Below, in pieces: positions 11,803 to 25,193 of a stretch of DNA of 64,000 bases (position 1 is the first letter of the stretch; each line of letters opens with the position of its first letter). Origin of the DNA: Welwitschia mirabilis (Eukaryota > Gnetophyta > Gnetopsida > Welwitschiales). The stretch is taken from positions 186,007,264 to 186,071,263 of the forward strand of contig JBOZIK010000001.1 of assembly GCA_051453625.1 (NCBI GenBank), given 5' to 3'. A model generated the notes under the pieces. It saw only the letters and a program-made list of their open reading frames with translations. It was not told the DNA's origin and ran no database searches. The translations under genes were made by a program, and so were the position numbers.

Positions 11803-12353
11803 CTCAACTTTAATTACAAACACATCTATTAGATAGAATGCTTTGTTAGTTTAAATTACCAAATCTTTTATTACTCCTAAAGGTTTCTTTACTGATGTAT
11901 CTTCTAATTTTAAGACAATTAGTATAGGGTCAATTCTACTTTTCAAATCAAGTTATTGATAAATGTGTAAAGGTATAATATTAACACTCACTCCTATATT
12001 AATTAAGGCTTTCTTTATTCTTTTATTTTCCTCCAGAGTGACATTAACTATCACTATCCTTAGATCCTTAAATTTTGGATTTTTTTTTTTAAGATTAAGT
12101 TCATTATGGAATGGGCTAGGAAGACTTTACCGGGTATAGTTCATTTTTATTTTCTTCTAGTTATATTTTCTACAACTTATAATATTTCTGATTCTTTGAC
12201 AAAAGTTTCCAAAATGATAAATCTATGCTCACACTTTATATTAAGTTTTTAAGATGCTTATCAAAAGTTGGATTGATATTTAATCTATCAAGTAAAGGGG
12301 TAGTAGGTTTCTTACCTTTATCTTGAGAAGAATTTTTCTTATTATTATTTAAA
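11803..12353 (-). pseudogene. Athila-like Gypsy fragment (host element, right part)
   Basis: Continuation of the element that begins at 1-720, resuming after the target duplication. It reads as the protease and the upstream gag-protease linker on the minus strand. The protease motif near 11,990 is INIGVSVNIIPLHIY, where active members read IDIGAS, so the catalytic Asp is lost. It aligns with 34,230-34,800 of element 2 and is cut off by an assembly gap. Confidence 0.75.
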
Positions 12354-12453
12354 NNNNNNNNNNNNNNNNNNNNNNNNNNNNNNNNNNNNNNNNNNNNNNN
12401 NNNNNNNNNNNNNNNNNNNNNNNNNNNNNNNNNNNNNNNNNNNNNNNNNNNNN
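12354..12453. other. Assembly gap (100 N)
   Basis: Placeholder gap. The Gypsy homology to the left does not continue on the right side, so the join across it is not supported by the sequence. Confidence 0.98.
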
Positions 12454-12639
12454 AAAGTAATCACATTATTATTATGAATTAGGTAGAATTTAACTTTACC
12501 TTTAGATTTCTTTAAAGAAGTTTTGCTTATTTTTTAGTTAACTTATTAAGGTTTAGTTTCACTTGAAGTCTCCTAAATGAGAAACTATGATTGAACAAAA
12601 GTGAGATCTACATTCATGCTGAGTTAATTATTTTACAAA
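12454..12639. other. AT-rich stretch, nothing recognised
   Basis: Short AT-rich segment between the gap and LTR-like repeat copy A. No motif, open frame or repeat partner was found within the window. Confidence 0.5.
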
Positions 12640-14901
12640 GGATTTTATGGTGATAAAAATTGTTTTGATTAAGAAGCTAATAATTTTTTTATGTGCATAA
12701 GCATTATTGAATATGAGAAGGATGATTAAAAATAAAATAAAAATATCTCCTTATTAAAATCACATTATTTTATAACTAATTAAAATTGGATTTAGTTAAC
12801 TCCATTAGGGCTATAAGTGTTCATAGGTAATGTAGCTCTAACAATTTAATTTATAAGATGTTCATCTATATGAGGGCTATAAATGCTCACTAGCAATGCA
12901 ACATTAGCTCCTTCATTAATTAACATGCTTAACTATGTTGGAAGAAGACGTCATAATACTAGATGTCTAATTAGATTAAAATACTTGAAATAAGAAATAA
13001 GGTATAATTGTAGAAAATTTTGATTACTTGTAAGTTTATTTAGAGAATATCTTATTTGTGTGATATTGTGACACATTTAAATTTAAAATAAAATGTATGA
13101 AATTTTCAAGAAATGTGGTCATTAACTTAGGTATTCTATCTTTTGAATTTATAGATGATGGATTTTCATTAGATTTCATGTTTAGTTCTTCCTAGAGATT
13201 ACATTTTAGTTTAAGCCTTGCATTGCATTATATTCCCTAAATACATGCATCTAATCATTCAGTAGCCATGCAATTAATTTGTTCTCAAAAGCCTTGCATA
13301 AAATTTTCTATCTTTGTAACTTTAAGAATAAATTTCAATTTGGTTAGGGGATATGGCATCTATTTCTTACATCCTTTTTCATCTTCATTTTGATGCCTTG
13401 ATTGTAGAAATTTGGTTATATACTTTTTTTAAATTATAACATTTGCACACTTGAGCACTTTGGATTAAACAATTTTTTTATGTTTAACCATATCATTATC
13501 AACTTTTTACTAAGGCACTAGTAAAAGTGTGATTAGAGGATGTGTTAACATGTAAAAGTTGATATTTATATCAAGTATTTTAGGAAATTTTATTATAAAT
13601 GAAGACATTAGTTTAGTTGTTTTAATCATAAAATATGTCTTCTATTATTATTAAAATAAAATTTAATATTATGTTTTTCTTTATGATAATTGGAAATCTT
13701 TAGTCATATTTTGGAACAGATGGTATAAGATGGACACAGTTCCACATAACATAATAGTGGTAATGGAAACATAAGATAATAACACATAGTAGTAGCATTG
13801 GAATACATGTGGTAGATGCATGTGGAGGTCACATTTGAAACATGTGGTAATAGTGCTAATTAATAAAGGAACCTAGCTCCAAAAGCCACATATTGAAGTC
13901 ATCATAATAAGGATTTCACCTAATGCTATATGATGATCTCTATTAAATGCTATAAGACAAACTCCACTAAATGATAAATGGTAAATATTTTACCTAATAA
14001 TAGAGGATAAAATCTTATCTACCTAACACTATAAGATAACCTCCACTAAATGATGTAAGATAGAATCTTATCTACCTAATTCTAAATGATGAATATTCTA
14101 CCTAATGTTATAAGACAAAGACTCTTAACCACTTTAACCTACCCTCACTTATAAAAAGACCTTGGATCCTCACTTTTAATCATTCTTCATTTGGATAAGG
14201 CATAAATTCTTTGGAGCATCAAGGCACAATGGCCTTTTTAGTACTTCCTTGGGGAGTGAGCATTCTTTTAAAATGCTTGAGTAGTCCTTCTTCCATCCTT
14301 CATGTCTGATGTAATGTGCATTATTTTTTATTTAATACTAAATATTTGTTACTTTTAATCATTAGTTTCTATTTACCTTAGACTAGTAATTCTTAACTAG
14401 TAATGCACTTTCAAGTTTTACTTTGATTATTAAATAAATTTAATATATTAATTAATCTTCATCTTTATAGTTATATAGATCTTGTGCACTCTAGATTCAT
14501 ACTTTATATTTTTATTACAAGGTTGTAAAGGATTAATAACTATTGAACTCATGAATACTCAAATTCTAAATGAGATTTTATTACTGTGATCCAAGCTTTT
14601 ACTCTTAATAGTTTTAAGTTTGTTTTAGATTAGTATTGCACATGATCAAGTAAGGCCTTATAAAAGGATGAATTTGGCATATTTGGAGCTTTCTTGGTTT
14701 TTAATTTTCCAGACAAAGCTTCAAAAAAATTCTTACCTCTTTCTTTTTTTCCTTTTCTTTTTCTTTAATTTGTAACTTGTAAGTTAGAAAGATTTTTTCT
14801 AGTTTTTGTTTAATTAACCCTAGTTATCCCTATGGAAGAATAATAACTAAATCTTTAACTTAGTTATAAATTCATACATTATACTATAATTAATAATGAC
14901 A
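12640..14901 (+). repeat. Long LTR-like repeat, copy A
   Basis: About 2.3 kb that combines homology to two other places. Its first 1 kb (12,640-13,640) matches copy D (for example GGATTTAGTTAAC near 12,788 and 23,638; ACATGTAAA near 13,548 and 24,617). Its last 1.4 kb (13,530-14,901) matches copy C. It carries two TATA-like boxes, CTTATAAAAAGACC at 14,149 and TTATAAAAGG at 14,658, and ends ...AATGACA where copy C ends ...AGGAACA. This looks like a plus-strand LTR whose transcription would start near 14.2 kb. The borders are estimates and no target duplication was found. Confidence 0.55.
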
Positions 14902-16119
14902 TATGTCCTATTTTATGGATCCTATAACTTGTAATAAAAGCAAGGTTAGTGGTTTAGAAATGAGTGCTCTATCATGGAAAGAATTCAAGGTAAAAGAAAG
15001 TACACCTTAAAGTACATTTTAATTATCACCTTATTAAGTATTATTAATTTATAGTTGTCATTTAAGTTAATGCTTGAAAATATAGCTACAATATGTTAAA
15101 TTAAATTAGTATATCATCATTTTCATCCATGCTATTCAAATAAAAACATAAGGTTTTATGGATTGGAAATTATGTATCTTTAATTCAGAATAAGGGACTA
15201 TTTGCAAGTGATTAAAATAGAATATATTTTAATGTAATGTTTTTATTTCAATTAATTATTTTAAATAATTTTAAATGTTTTAGCTATACATTTTTTTAAT
15301 TTTTTATAAAATCATAGCATAAAGTAATGGATTTGAACTTTTAAAAAATATTTGCATTCTTTTTTCTTTTAAATAAAGTGTCAAGTTTTGAGAGGCAAGC
15401 ATTTAGGACCTAAATAGTTTAATGTTTGTTTTCATAATGCCTTAGCTTTCTTTCATTTATTTATGTTCCTTTATTATTTTATGCTAGCGTGTTTTATTCT
15501 ATGCTCTATCTTTTATTTTTGATGCATCTATTACAATCTTTTAGATACTAGACTACCTTGTATTTTTATATTTGGTTTTGACTTTTTATTTTACATCCCT
15601 TGAAACTTTAAAATTCTCTCTTTTAATCATTGTATGTTAACTTACTTAAAATTCAAGACAAATTTATTTACCTCATGGAAATGGAATCTTTAGAATCATC
15701 AAAAATTTTGGCTCTAATTAGAATGACTTTGTATATTAAAATATGTTTTTCATAAAACTGAAACCATAGTTTTGAATTTAATGCATATCTTTATCGTGAT
15801 GTTTAATTGGAATATCTTCTTAAAATGATAAAAATGAGATGCACTCTACATTTGATAATGTCAGATCCTTTATATTTAAGTGTTATTTTTAATCCTTTGT
15901 TTTAATTTAGCTTGCTTCTGTTTCTTTTTCTTTGAAAAGAGTGATAAATTCTTAGTAAAGAGCTATTTTGCAAGTCAAATTAGCCATATTTAACATAATG
16001 TTTATAGTATGTTTAAGCTTCATCTAATCATATTTTTAATCAACTAAGAATAAAATTGAACTTGTTGTCATAATGAGTAAAAAGGATATATTTCTACATT
16101 TTTGAGACATGTTCTATTT
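14902..16119. other. AT-rich stretch, nothing recognised
   Basis: No coding similarity, RNA gene or repeat partner was recognised. It lies between LTR-like copies A and B and may be decayed retroelement interior. Confidence 0.4.
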
Positions 16120-16530
16120 ATTATAGATTTTTCACATTTATATAAGAAGATAAATAGCAAAAACATGTGGTAGTAACATGATGATGATACTGAAGACACA
16201 TGACTATAGCATTCGTTGATAGAGGCATCATAATCCAAATTATAAGTGTTAAACTCATCATAACAAACTTCACCTAATATAAGAAGATGAAGATTCCACC
16301 TAATGCTATAAGATAAGAAATCTTATCCATCATATCTAAGTTATATGATAAAAATTAGAATTTCCTAATAGTAATTACACCTATCAAGGATATATGATAA
16401 AAATTGTAGCCACCTAATTGTACCCACCATTTACCACTACAAACCAAAGCCTCTTAACCACCTTGATCCTGCACTCCCCTATAAGAGGACCTTAGGCTCT
16501 TAACTATAAAAAAATTTGGTGCGTTAGTTA
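16120..16530 (+). repeat. LTR-like repeat, truncated copy B
   Basis: Matches about 13,790-14,170 of copy A: phrases such as CACCTAATGCTATA, the run of short CTAAT-type words, and the TATA-like CCTATAAGAGGACCTT at 16,480. Homology stops abruptly after GGCTCTTAACTATAA, so this copy is truncated. Confidence 0.5.
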
Positions 16531-18085
16531 TTCTTATGATGATCTAAATATTAATTATGTAAAGGATTCATCTAGCTTAAGAGAGATATTACCTTGGTTT
16601 TGAAATATATTTCCTGTATTAAAAAGTAACTACTTCTAAATGGATGTAAAAATGTTATGATTAATAGAAGATCATTATGTTTGTACTACTTTCTTTCTTA
16701 TGTTCTTTATACGTTATGTTGAAATTAAGTTAATTGTGATTTTATTATAGTGTAAAAGGGCCAATATGGATGACAAGAAGTCAGTGAAACTTGATTAGTG
16801 ATTGAATTTAGGATTCATCTCATCTTTAAATTAATTCATTACATTTCATCTATTATTAAATTTTCATTTATTTGTCAATTTAAAATTGAATAAAAAATCA
16901 TTTTAATTTCTATCTAAATAAAAAAATTTTCAAATGTACTTATAATTCCTCTTTAGTATACAACATTGAGTCAACTCCCTATACTAGTATGTTTTTCATG
17001 AATTAGGTAGTTAAAATTATAAGTTATCATTAAAGATGATTAATTAAAGAATAAAAGCATATGATTCACATCTTAACATGTAGCTACTAATGAACTTAAA
17101 TATTTTAGGAAAAAACATAAGGATAATATTATAAGAAATAATTTTTATTACCATACTAGTTATGAATATAGAAACTTTTGTTAAGATAATTTACATATTC
17201 ATATTTTTATATTTGGTTAGATAAAATTAATAATATGTGGTATGAATACATACCTAGATAAGAGGAATCTTTTCTTAAAAATGCATGTGGTTATTAGGAA
17301 TAAAACGTTTATTAATTATATTAATTAATAATTCATCCTTTACATTTTAAAAATATTATATCTCCTAGAAATATTTGTTTCTTGAAAGAAGTGTGCTTTT
17401 TATTAGCTAACATATATAAAATTACAAACATGATGAGATGACATCATCCCTTAATTTGTTAGTTTAACCATAAGTAAAAAGAGCATCTATAGATCGATAA
17501 TGACTAAAAAATCTTTATAGAAAGAGAACAAAGATTTCTAAGAAAAGTTAAAAAAATAAAGTTCTGTATATGAAGGAAGAACAAAAACTTAGCTTATCTC
17601 TCATAATAAAAGGACAATCTGTGTGTGTAGGAGAATCATGAAACATTGGGCTGAGACTAGATTTCACCATCTAATGTCTATAAAAATATTCTAACCTTTG
17701 TATTTTGATCCAAAGGTTCTTTATTTAAAAAGCTTCATTTACTTTTGAATGTCTAAGAACTTCAATTATCATGTTTACACCTTACATTTGTGAGACATTA
17801 TTACTATGCTATTCTATTGAGCCTTGAAATTAGTCTAAATGCATGTGAAGAAATACAATTATATGTCTTCTTATGGAATCTTATTTAATTACATAATGGA
17901 AAAACTATACAATTTCAAAATAACACCTGACTAGAGAAGATGGAACTACCATAATGGATTCCTTAAGAGAATCCTCAAGATTTAGAAATGATCCATAACT
18001 AATGTCTTATAATGATGATTTACAAAAAGAAGTGAAAAATCATAGGGTAGGTTGGTTGGGAAAGGGAGAAGGATAACTAATATTA
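16531..18085. other. AT-rich stretch, nothing recognised
   Basis: No gene, RNA or repeat partner was recognised between copies B and C. All long frames are closed by stops. Confidence 0.4.
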
Positions 18086-19399
18086 ACATGCAAAAATTAA
18101 TATTCTAGTCAAGTTATTTAACTAATTTAGCTTAATAGAAGATACTAAAATAGATGATTTATCATGAAATTATGTCTTTCATAACTTTTTAATTTTATTT
18201 ATGAACTTATCATATTTTTCATGACATTTTTAAGTTTTTTACCTTATTTTTAAGGACATGCTAAAATATGATAATCATCTACCTTAAAATGTCAATGCCA
18301 CTAGTCCTTCTATAGAATACTTTATTTTTGTTGTTTTTGACTTGTCATGGAAAATTTACCTAAATGTAGTTATGGGCTTAATCAGATTTTATCTTATAAA
18401 TAACTAACATCATTAATAGCAAATGGTGATAACAATAATAATACATAGTAATAACATGTTATAGTATTAAGTAGGATGATGATGAAGACATATAATAACA
18501 TCATCAGTTGACATAAGCAATAGTGTCTAAAGGAAAGTTTTATGCTTTTCATGATGATTTATGGCTAACACAAGATGACAAAGATTATACCTAATACTAC
18601 ATGATATATTATCTAATCACTAACCTAATACTACAAGCTAAAGAATTGTAACCATCTTCCATATCATGCTCCCTTATAAAAGAACCTTAAACCCTCATTT
18701 GTATTAGCCTTTGTTTTGATGAAGTAGTATAATTTTTGGAGTGTCAAGTTGACATGGAATTCTAAGAACTTTCTTTAGAAATAAGCTTGTTTTAAAGATA
18801 GCTTAATACATTTATACCAGCCTTCTTCTTCCAGTGATGTAGTGTGTATTTTTGGAATTAATACAAGTAGTTGTTTTTCTTTAGATTTCAAGTATGTTAT
18901 TAAGTTATATTGTCACTTGATTAAATTCCATAACTAATTATTATAAGTATCTTTTATTTGATAAATCTTGAGTACTTTATGTCCTTACTTTTCATGCTTA
19001 TTTAAGAATTGTAAAAAAACAAGTAAGTTTCAAGTTTATGAATACTCATGTTCTAAATGAGATTATTTCACCATGGATTCAGCCATCACTACTTGATAAG
19101 CTTAAGTATGTTTCAGTAACTCACATGATATCTTTGGATAGAAGGAGTGTGGGAGGATAAATAAAGTTGATCCTTGAAGCTAGTTCACTTCCCTACCTCT
19201 CTATATAAAGCTTCAACATTATTCTCTTAATCTCTCTTTTCCTAATTCATTTGTAATTGTAAAACTAGTAAAAACTTGTGTAATTTCTATAATGTTTACC
19301 ATAATTATCCCTATGAAGAGAACTATATTAGACATTCACTTAATTTATTTTAGTTCTTATACTACATACAAATAGATTTTAGCACTATTATTAGGAACA
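18086..19399 (+). repeat. LTR-like repeat, copy C (possible 5' LTR)
   Basis: Matches 13,530-14,901 of copy A, including the TATA-like CCCTTATAAAAGAACC at 18,671, a second box CTATATAAAGC near 19,201, and the shared block ATTATCCCTATG near 19,302 (14,826 in A). It ends ...TTAGGAACA. The next bases, ATGGCATGGCAAC, are a candidate primer binding site but do not clearly match a tRNA end. Gag and protease remnants follow on the same strand, so this could be the 5' LTR of that element. Confidence 0.5.
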
Positions 19400-20216
19400 A
19401 TGGCATGGCAACTTCTCAAGAGGAGTATAATTTCTATTTTTTTGTAAGTTTTAATTTAGTTTTTATTTTTATTTTTATTTTTTCAGAGGTTAATACAAGT
19501 CCTCTTGAGTAACACCTAAACTAGTTCATTTTATTTTTATTTTAAGTGTTTTTTTTCTCTTTCTTTTCTTTCCAGTGGTGGATATTAATTCATCACCAAT
19601 GAAACTTAAAATGATCAAATTTAGAGTTTTCTTTAGTTTTTCTGTCCTAACCAGATCTATATTTTATATCAAGAATTTATGTTGCAAGTCTAAAAATGTT
19701 TTTAGATTATAATTAAATATAGAAAACTAAGAATTAAACTCATTTGCTTATACTATTTCTTTCATTTACATTTTTAATTAGGTAGTTTACTTTTCTCTTT
19801 AGTCAATTCTATGAATGTTCTATTATGAACACTAAAAATGAAAAAATGTTTAGAATATTCTTTTCATAGGTTTTAATTTAATTTTTTAGAAGTTTCTATT
19901 TATATAAAAAAATTTGTTACCTTGAAACTTGGTTTATTTTTAATAAATTAATGATTCTATTAGATTTTTTTTAGAATTAAAATTTAAATTCAAACTAGTA
20001 TCATCACCTTCCTTGGTCAGCGCTGCCAACCTGTCTACATGAAATTATCTTAGCATCTTCTCAAATATTCTATTAAAACTTCAAAAAAAAATTTATTATT
20101 TGGGCTCTATTTTAAACCTTAGTAGAATTTTTTTGAAACTTATTCAAACCTTTCATGCCTTAGATTCAAGACAAATTACATAGATTAATTATAGATCCCT
20201 TTAATAACATGGATTC

Positions 20217-20278
20217 TAATGCTAAGAGAAATGAAGAATAAAGAATCTAATGCTAAGAGAAATGAAGAATAAAGAATC
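20217..20278. repeat. 31-bp tandem duplication
   Basis: Two adjacent near-identical copies of a 31-bp unit containing GCTAAGAGAAATGAAGAATA. They lie near the probable gag start (ATGGATTCTAATGC at 20,209). A slippage product. Confidence 0.85.
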
Positions 20279-20699
20279 CCACATAAAATGAAATCTCATG
20301 ATGAAACTCAAAATGAATAAGCTTCTTCATCCTAATAGCAAAATCTAAATACCCAATCTACTTTTCATTTCCCTTCAAATGTACTATGATCAAACTAAAA
20401 ATTAATATACTAAGTAAACGCCTTCTACCTTAGTAAAGAGATAGTCAAAAATTAAAATAATGTAGGAAATAAATCTTATAAGTAGATCCTTCATGATTAG
20501 CTTTAATCTCAATGTTTAGGAACCTATTCCTACATAGTAAAACTATCTAGAACTATAAGGTTAGAATTTAAGCCATCCATCATCCATCATTTACCTCTCT
20601 TCTATGGCTTAAAATCAAAGGACCCATACTTACACCTTAAATAGTCTAAGTATATGTTATTAACTATATGCCATTATCCAAAAAATTCTGATAGCCTTA

Positions 20700-21130
20700 A
20701 GATCACTCTTTTTTTATTTTTTTTAAAAAGGTTAAATCTTGACTCTACACTCTTAATTCCTTATCCATTAGATCTTAGTCTAATTTAAACAAGGCCCTCA
20801 TATCCAAATTTTTCCCTAACAATATGATGAATACCTTAAGAAGAGAACTAATGAATTATAAATAAAAGGATCATGAGATCTTTTCTTAGGCCTTAAAAAG
20901 ATTTAAGGATTTTTCTACAAAATTGCCCATAACATGGATTTAAACTAAGAAGGAAAATTAGCTTCTTTTATAATGGGTTGTCTTAAAATAATAAGCAATT
21001 GATGGAAATGATAAGTAGGGGTAGTTTCTTTAATATGACATTAGACAAAGTTTGGAACTACCTTGAAATCATAGTTAGAGCACTAAAATTTGGAAGAAGC
21101 CAAGTGAACCATCTAGATCTTATCATTTTA
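20700..21130 (+). pseudogene. Gypsy (Athila-type) gag fragment
   Basis: Plus-strand remnant of retrotransposon gag. KRFKDFSTKLPI near 20,890 is the WERFKDLLRKCPHH motif. From about 20,962 it reads FYNGLS, then KQLMEMISRGSFFNMT and KVWNYLEIIVRAL, matching the FYNGLSPQTRQLIDMAAGGSF...EEAWELLE segment of Athila gag. Upstream, 19,400-20,700 is probably leader plus unreadable gag N-terminus. Stops and frame changes are frequent. Confidence 0.7.
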
Positions 21131-21959
21131 TTAGGTTTACAAGTGTGTTTAAGATACTTAAAAATTTTAAAGTCAAAATGGGATAGAGAAATTAGCAGAA
21201 AGAGTAAAATTATTGTCCACCTCATCTTTACATTTGGCCACATAACTCGAATTTTTAATTTACCACATAGATATCCATGAGAAATCTAAGTATCTATCCA
21301 TTTTCTTATTTCAGAACATAGTAAATGAAAAATTTAATATAGTAGGACACTAGTGGCAAAACCAAAAAAATAACCCATATTCTAACACCTACAACCCTAG
21401 ATGAAGGAATCACCCTAACTTTTCTTGGAAACAAAATAAATTATATAGTTAAAATTCTAATAAACAACTAAGAAATACATTTCCTTTATCACCATCTTAT
21501 TTCTTTTCATTAAATTATTAAAAACTTACATCATCCACTCCATTAGAGGAATCATTAATAAAATTCATGAATACTCAAGCCCAAATTAATAGTGATGAAA
21601 TCCAAACTAACCATGATCATGAAATAACTCTAAAGCAAAATTTCTCTTTTCTAATCAATCTTGAATAAACCATTTAAATTAATACCGAATTTCTTCAACA
21701 TATTCTCTCTTCCCTAAAATAAATAAAACTAGAAAAAATCTGTATAAATTCATAACCAACCCTAAAGGATTTAGGTTCATAGAAGGATTAGAATCCACAC
21801 ACATTGGATCAATTGAAGTTGTTCATATCAAAAGTCCAAAAGAATTGAAAAATAAACTCAAGCTAAATATAATAAATGAAAATAAACTCCCATGAGAGAC
21901 AGAGAGGAGAAATAGTAAAGAAAACAAAATTACATACAACTTCATACATAGAACCTTTA

Positions 21960-22640
21960 TCTTTGTCTTAAGCATTAAATAAGAAATTAATGAAGAACTT
22001 ATAAAAACCTTTACCTACCTAGTTGATCCTTTATCATTTCCATAATGAGTTAATAAGTAGAAAATATAAAAATAATAGAAAGATGTCTTATAAAATTTTA
22101 ATGAAGTTAAAATCAACATGCCTTATTTTGAAGCTAAATAGTTTCCTTCATATGAAAAAATTCCTTAAGGATATGTGCATAGTAAAGGGATGCATAAATA
22201 TAAAAATTAAAGCCTTCTTAGTCCAACAGACTAATGTGATCATAGAAAACCAATTTTCACTTTACTATAAATATTTTGGTTGTTTGACAATAGCCATTAT
22301 AATAAAAGATAAAAATATTAAGCAATTCTTATTAGATCTTAAAGCTAGTGTTATATTCTACTCCATTATGTATACAAGGAACTTAGCTTAAATGATCTTA
22401 ATGATACTAAAGTCCAATTAGCCAATGACTCTATGAAGTCACTATTAGAAATAGTTAAAGATGTAATAGTTTAAATAGATAACTACTATTTCCTAGTAGA
22501 CTTCATTGTTTCAAAAATAGAAACAGTGAAATATGATTTGGTATCAATCATTTTTGGGAGACCTTCCCTCATAGCATTCAATGCTCTTATTAATTTTAGA
22601 AATAGTCAAATGAAATATTATTTGGTAACATAATCATAAA
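21960..22640 (+). pseudogene. Gypsy (Athila-type) protease region
   Basis: The translation reads YKILMKLKS, then FLKDMCIVKGCI and AFLVQQTNVIIENQF, the linker that precedes the protease in Athila polyproteins (FMKDILSKKRK...EECSAI). The protease core follows: FLLDLKASVIFYSIM, in which the active-site DLGAS has become DLKAS (Gly to Lys). Then come VQLANDSMKS and a C-terminal FGRPSLIAFNALINFRN (consensus ILGRPFLATSNALI). No RT, RNase H or integrase follows before copy D, so the element has lost most of pol. Confidence 0.75.
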
Positions 22641-23429
22641 CTCGAATATTTTCAACATGATAATATTACTAAACAACCTTAAATAAGTTAATTCTACTAA
22701 GAAGATTCATGACTCTAAATGTTCTCCACATGATCTAACTGTTTCCCTCTTTGATTTTTAATTGAACATGGATCATGGAAACATCCACTTTAATGATTTG
22801 GAATTACCTCATAATATTGTATAGCATATTTATTCTAATTTCATTAAATCACTTGTTAAGAAAGATGTTTTATATTATCTTTTAAAAATCATAAAATAGC
22901 CATAGTAGGTATTCCATCTAACTTGAAACATTTGGAATATACTATTTGCACCACCTTTCCTTCCCCCCCAAAAAAAAATCTTTTATTTAAGTTTTTTAAC
23001 ATGTGTATAGAGATTTCCATAAAAATGTTCTTCATCTAATTCCATTAGTTGACTCTTTATTTTTGAATTTAAACCTAATAGTTATAATGCTTTTGAGTCT
23101 TCTAAGACTCTTAAAATAAGTCATTCCATAAGAAGTTAAATGTTGGCTAAGAATGTTTTCCTTATGGAAACTTCAAAGCATTATCACTTATTTAATCATC
23201 CACTAAATCCTCTCCATTTTCCAATGATCTCATAAAACTAACCAACCCTCCATTCTAATTATTCACTTACGAATTTATGATACTTATAGACCTAAGTTAA
23301 TGGCCTTTAATAGATAGTAATAATTAGTAATCTTACGATCATCTAAAGTAATGGTTATAATTAAGTATAGTTATGTATTTTTAAGAAAAAATTATACTTG
23401 TGTTAAGTTTGATTGTTAAGTTACATTTA
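22641..23429 (+). other. Decayed interior of the plus-strand Gypsy element
   Basis: GIPSNLKHLEYTI near 22,910 may be a remnant of the protease-RT linker (LPSHLKYAFL). A C7A9 homopolymer stretch lies at 22,964-22,979. No RT motif was found. The stretch ends at LTR-like copy D. Confidence 0.4.
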
Positions 23430-24700
23430 CTTAAGATATTTGATTTTTATAAAACATGGATAAAATCTTCCTATTAGGTTTCTTATGTTTAAAGCATTTA
23501 ATGGGGAGAATATTTTTCTTGATTCAGCTAATGAACTAATGACCCTCTCATACGCATAAAAAATAAACATAAGGAGATAAATAAAAAGATAAATAATATC
23601 TATTTTCAAAAATCACATCTCATTAATTACTTAATTGGATTTAGTTAACAACATTAGGGATATGGATGCTCATTGGAAATGTAGCTTTAATGATTTACTC
23701 ATGACATAATCAATAACATTATGGCTATAAATACTTGTTGGTAATGCAACACTAATTTTTTCACAAAGTAACATGCTTAACTCTTTTTAAATAAAATGTC
23801 ATAATACTAGATGCTTAATGCAATTTAAAGGCTTAAAATAAAGAACATATATGCTATTAGAGAAGGAAAATAAGGAAAAGAAAAAAATGAAAATTGGAGG
23901 CCTTCTGAGTTCTATTGTTTATAATTTTTATACTTAATATTTTCTATAATTTCTTGAATTCATATAAGTTATTTGATTGATAATATACTTATTTGACATT
24001 AAGATCTATTAAAAATTACAAAAATATAATAAGACCATTAATTTAGATATATCATCTCCTTTCTTCATTGATTCCATGATTGAGACATTTGTCATATTTT
24101 CATTTTCTATCTCCATTACCCATTTTGCTTCATTGCCATTTTATGAGAAATAATCTTATCATGTATAAAACCATTTTTATGAATAAACTTTTTACTTAGT
24201 ATTTTTTAATAAGAAATAAAATATGGTTATCATTCATTAGATAGTTTTTCTTTTTCATAGCTTAGTTACATTACTTTCAATAAAAGGCTTATCAAAATTT
24301 TCTAAGGATATGTTATTAAAATTATTTTAATACTTTCAATCATAAAACTTTAAGGATAAAGTTTAGTTTTGATTAGATGGTATAGTATTCATTTTTTAGA
24401 AAATTTTTAAATTTTACTGCCTTTTCATAACATTCTAATTTTTAATCCAAAAACTACAAATGTTACTCAATTACCAAAATGTGATATCTTTGACATTTAT
24501 CACCAAGGCTATGCATCAATTATAAATGATTATAATTATTAAAAAAAAGCTATGCTTTGATATCAAAATTTAAAATCCATGATTTTACAGCTAAAAAATT
24601 AAAATAAGATGATGACATGTAAAGGTTGAGTCCAACAAAAAAGGGAAAATTTTTATGATAGAAAACATTACGTGCTTAATAAAACTTATTCAAGTAAAGC
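23430..24700 (+). repeat. LTR-like repeat, copy D (possible 3' LTR)
   Basis: Matches 12,640-13,640 of copy A: GGATTTAGTTAAC, the TATGGCTATAAAT...GTAATGCAACA block near 23,723-23,752, and ACATGTAAAGGTTGA near 24,617. Homology fades after about 24,700 and the TATA-bearing half is not seen, so the copy is truncated or its second half has decayed. It follows gag-protease remnants on the same strand, as a 3' LTR would. Confidence 0.45.
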
Positions 24701-25193
24701 TTCATGTAAAAGCATTTTTTCTTGTTAAAACTAAAAATTCAAATTTAAAAACAAGAGTAATTTAATATCTAAAAGATAAAAAATTTACAAATCCATTATA
24801 GATAAATGGTTGCCAAATTTTTGAAAATAAAAAGTCAACCATAAGATATAATAAGATCACAAGTTATAATAGAAAACAAATCACTCTAATTAACATTTTT
24901 GAATCATAAGCTAGATAACCAATATTTTATTTTCAAATGTCCTTCTTGATAAGATAAATTAGCTTTTTCTATGCTCCATTTTATCACCTATTTAATAGAA
25001 ACTAGTATGGAGTAAGGATCATAAACCATCACAATCCCCAGTATGACCTAGGTAAGGCAAATATAAAGGTATGAGGAATATCAAGACATAGGATAAATTA
25101 AGATAAGATAAGAATAAGGTCTTCAAAATATCAAGTATTATATTTTCATGAAATGAAAATGTGATAAATTAGTTATATTTTATTTTCATCATT
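24701..25193. other. AT-rich stretch, nothing recognised
   Basis: No gene or repeat identified. It may be the decayed remainder of LTR-like copy D. Confidence 0.35.

Noticed and set aside
19400-19420. Primer binding site for a plus-strand element (ATGGCATGGCAAC)
   Set aside because: Right place after LTR-like copy C, but no clear complement to a tRNA 3' end; kept only as a candidate.
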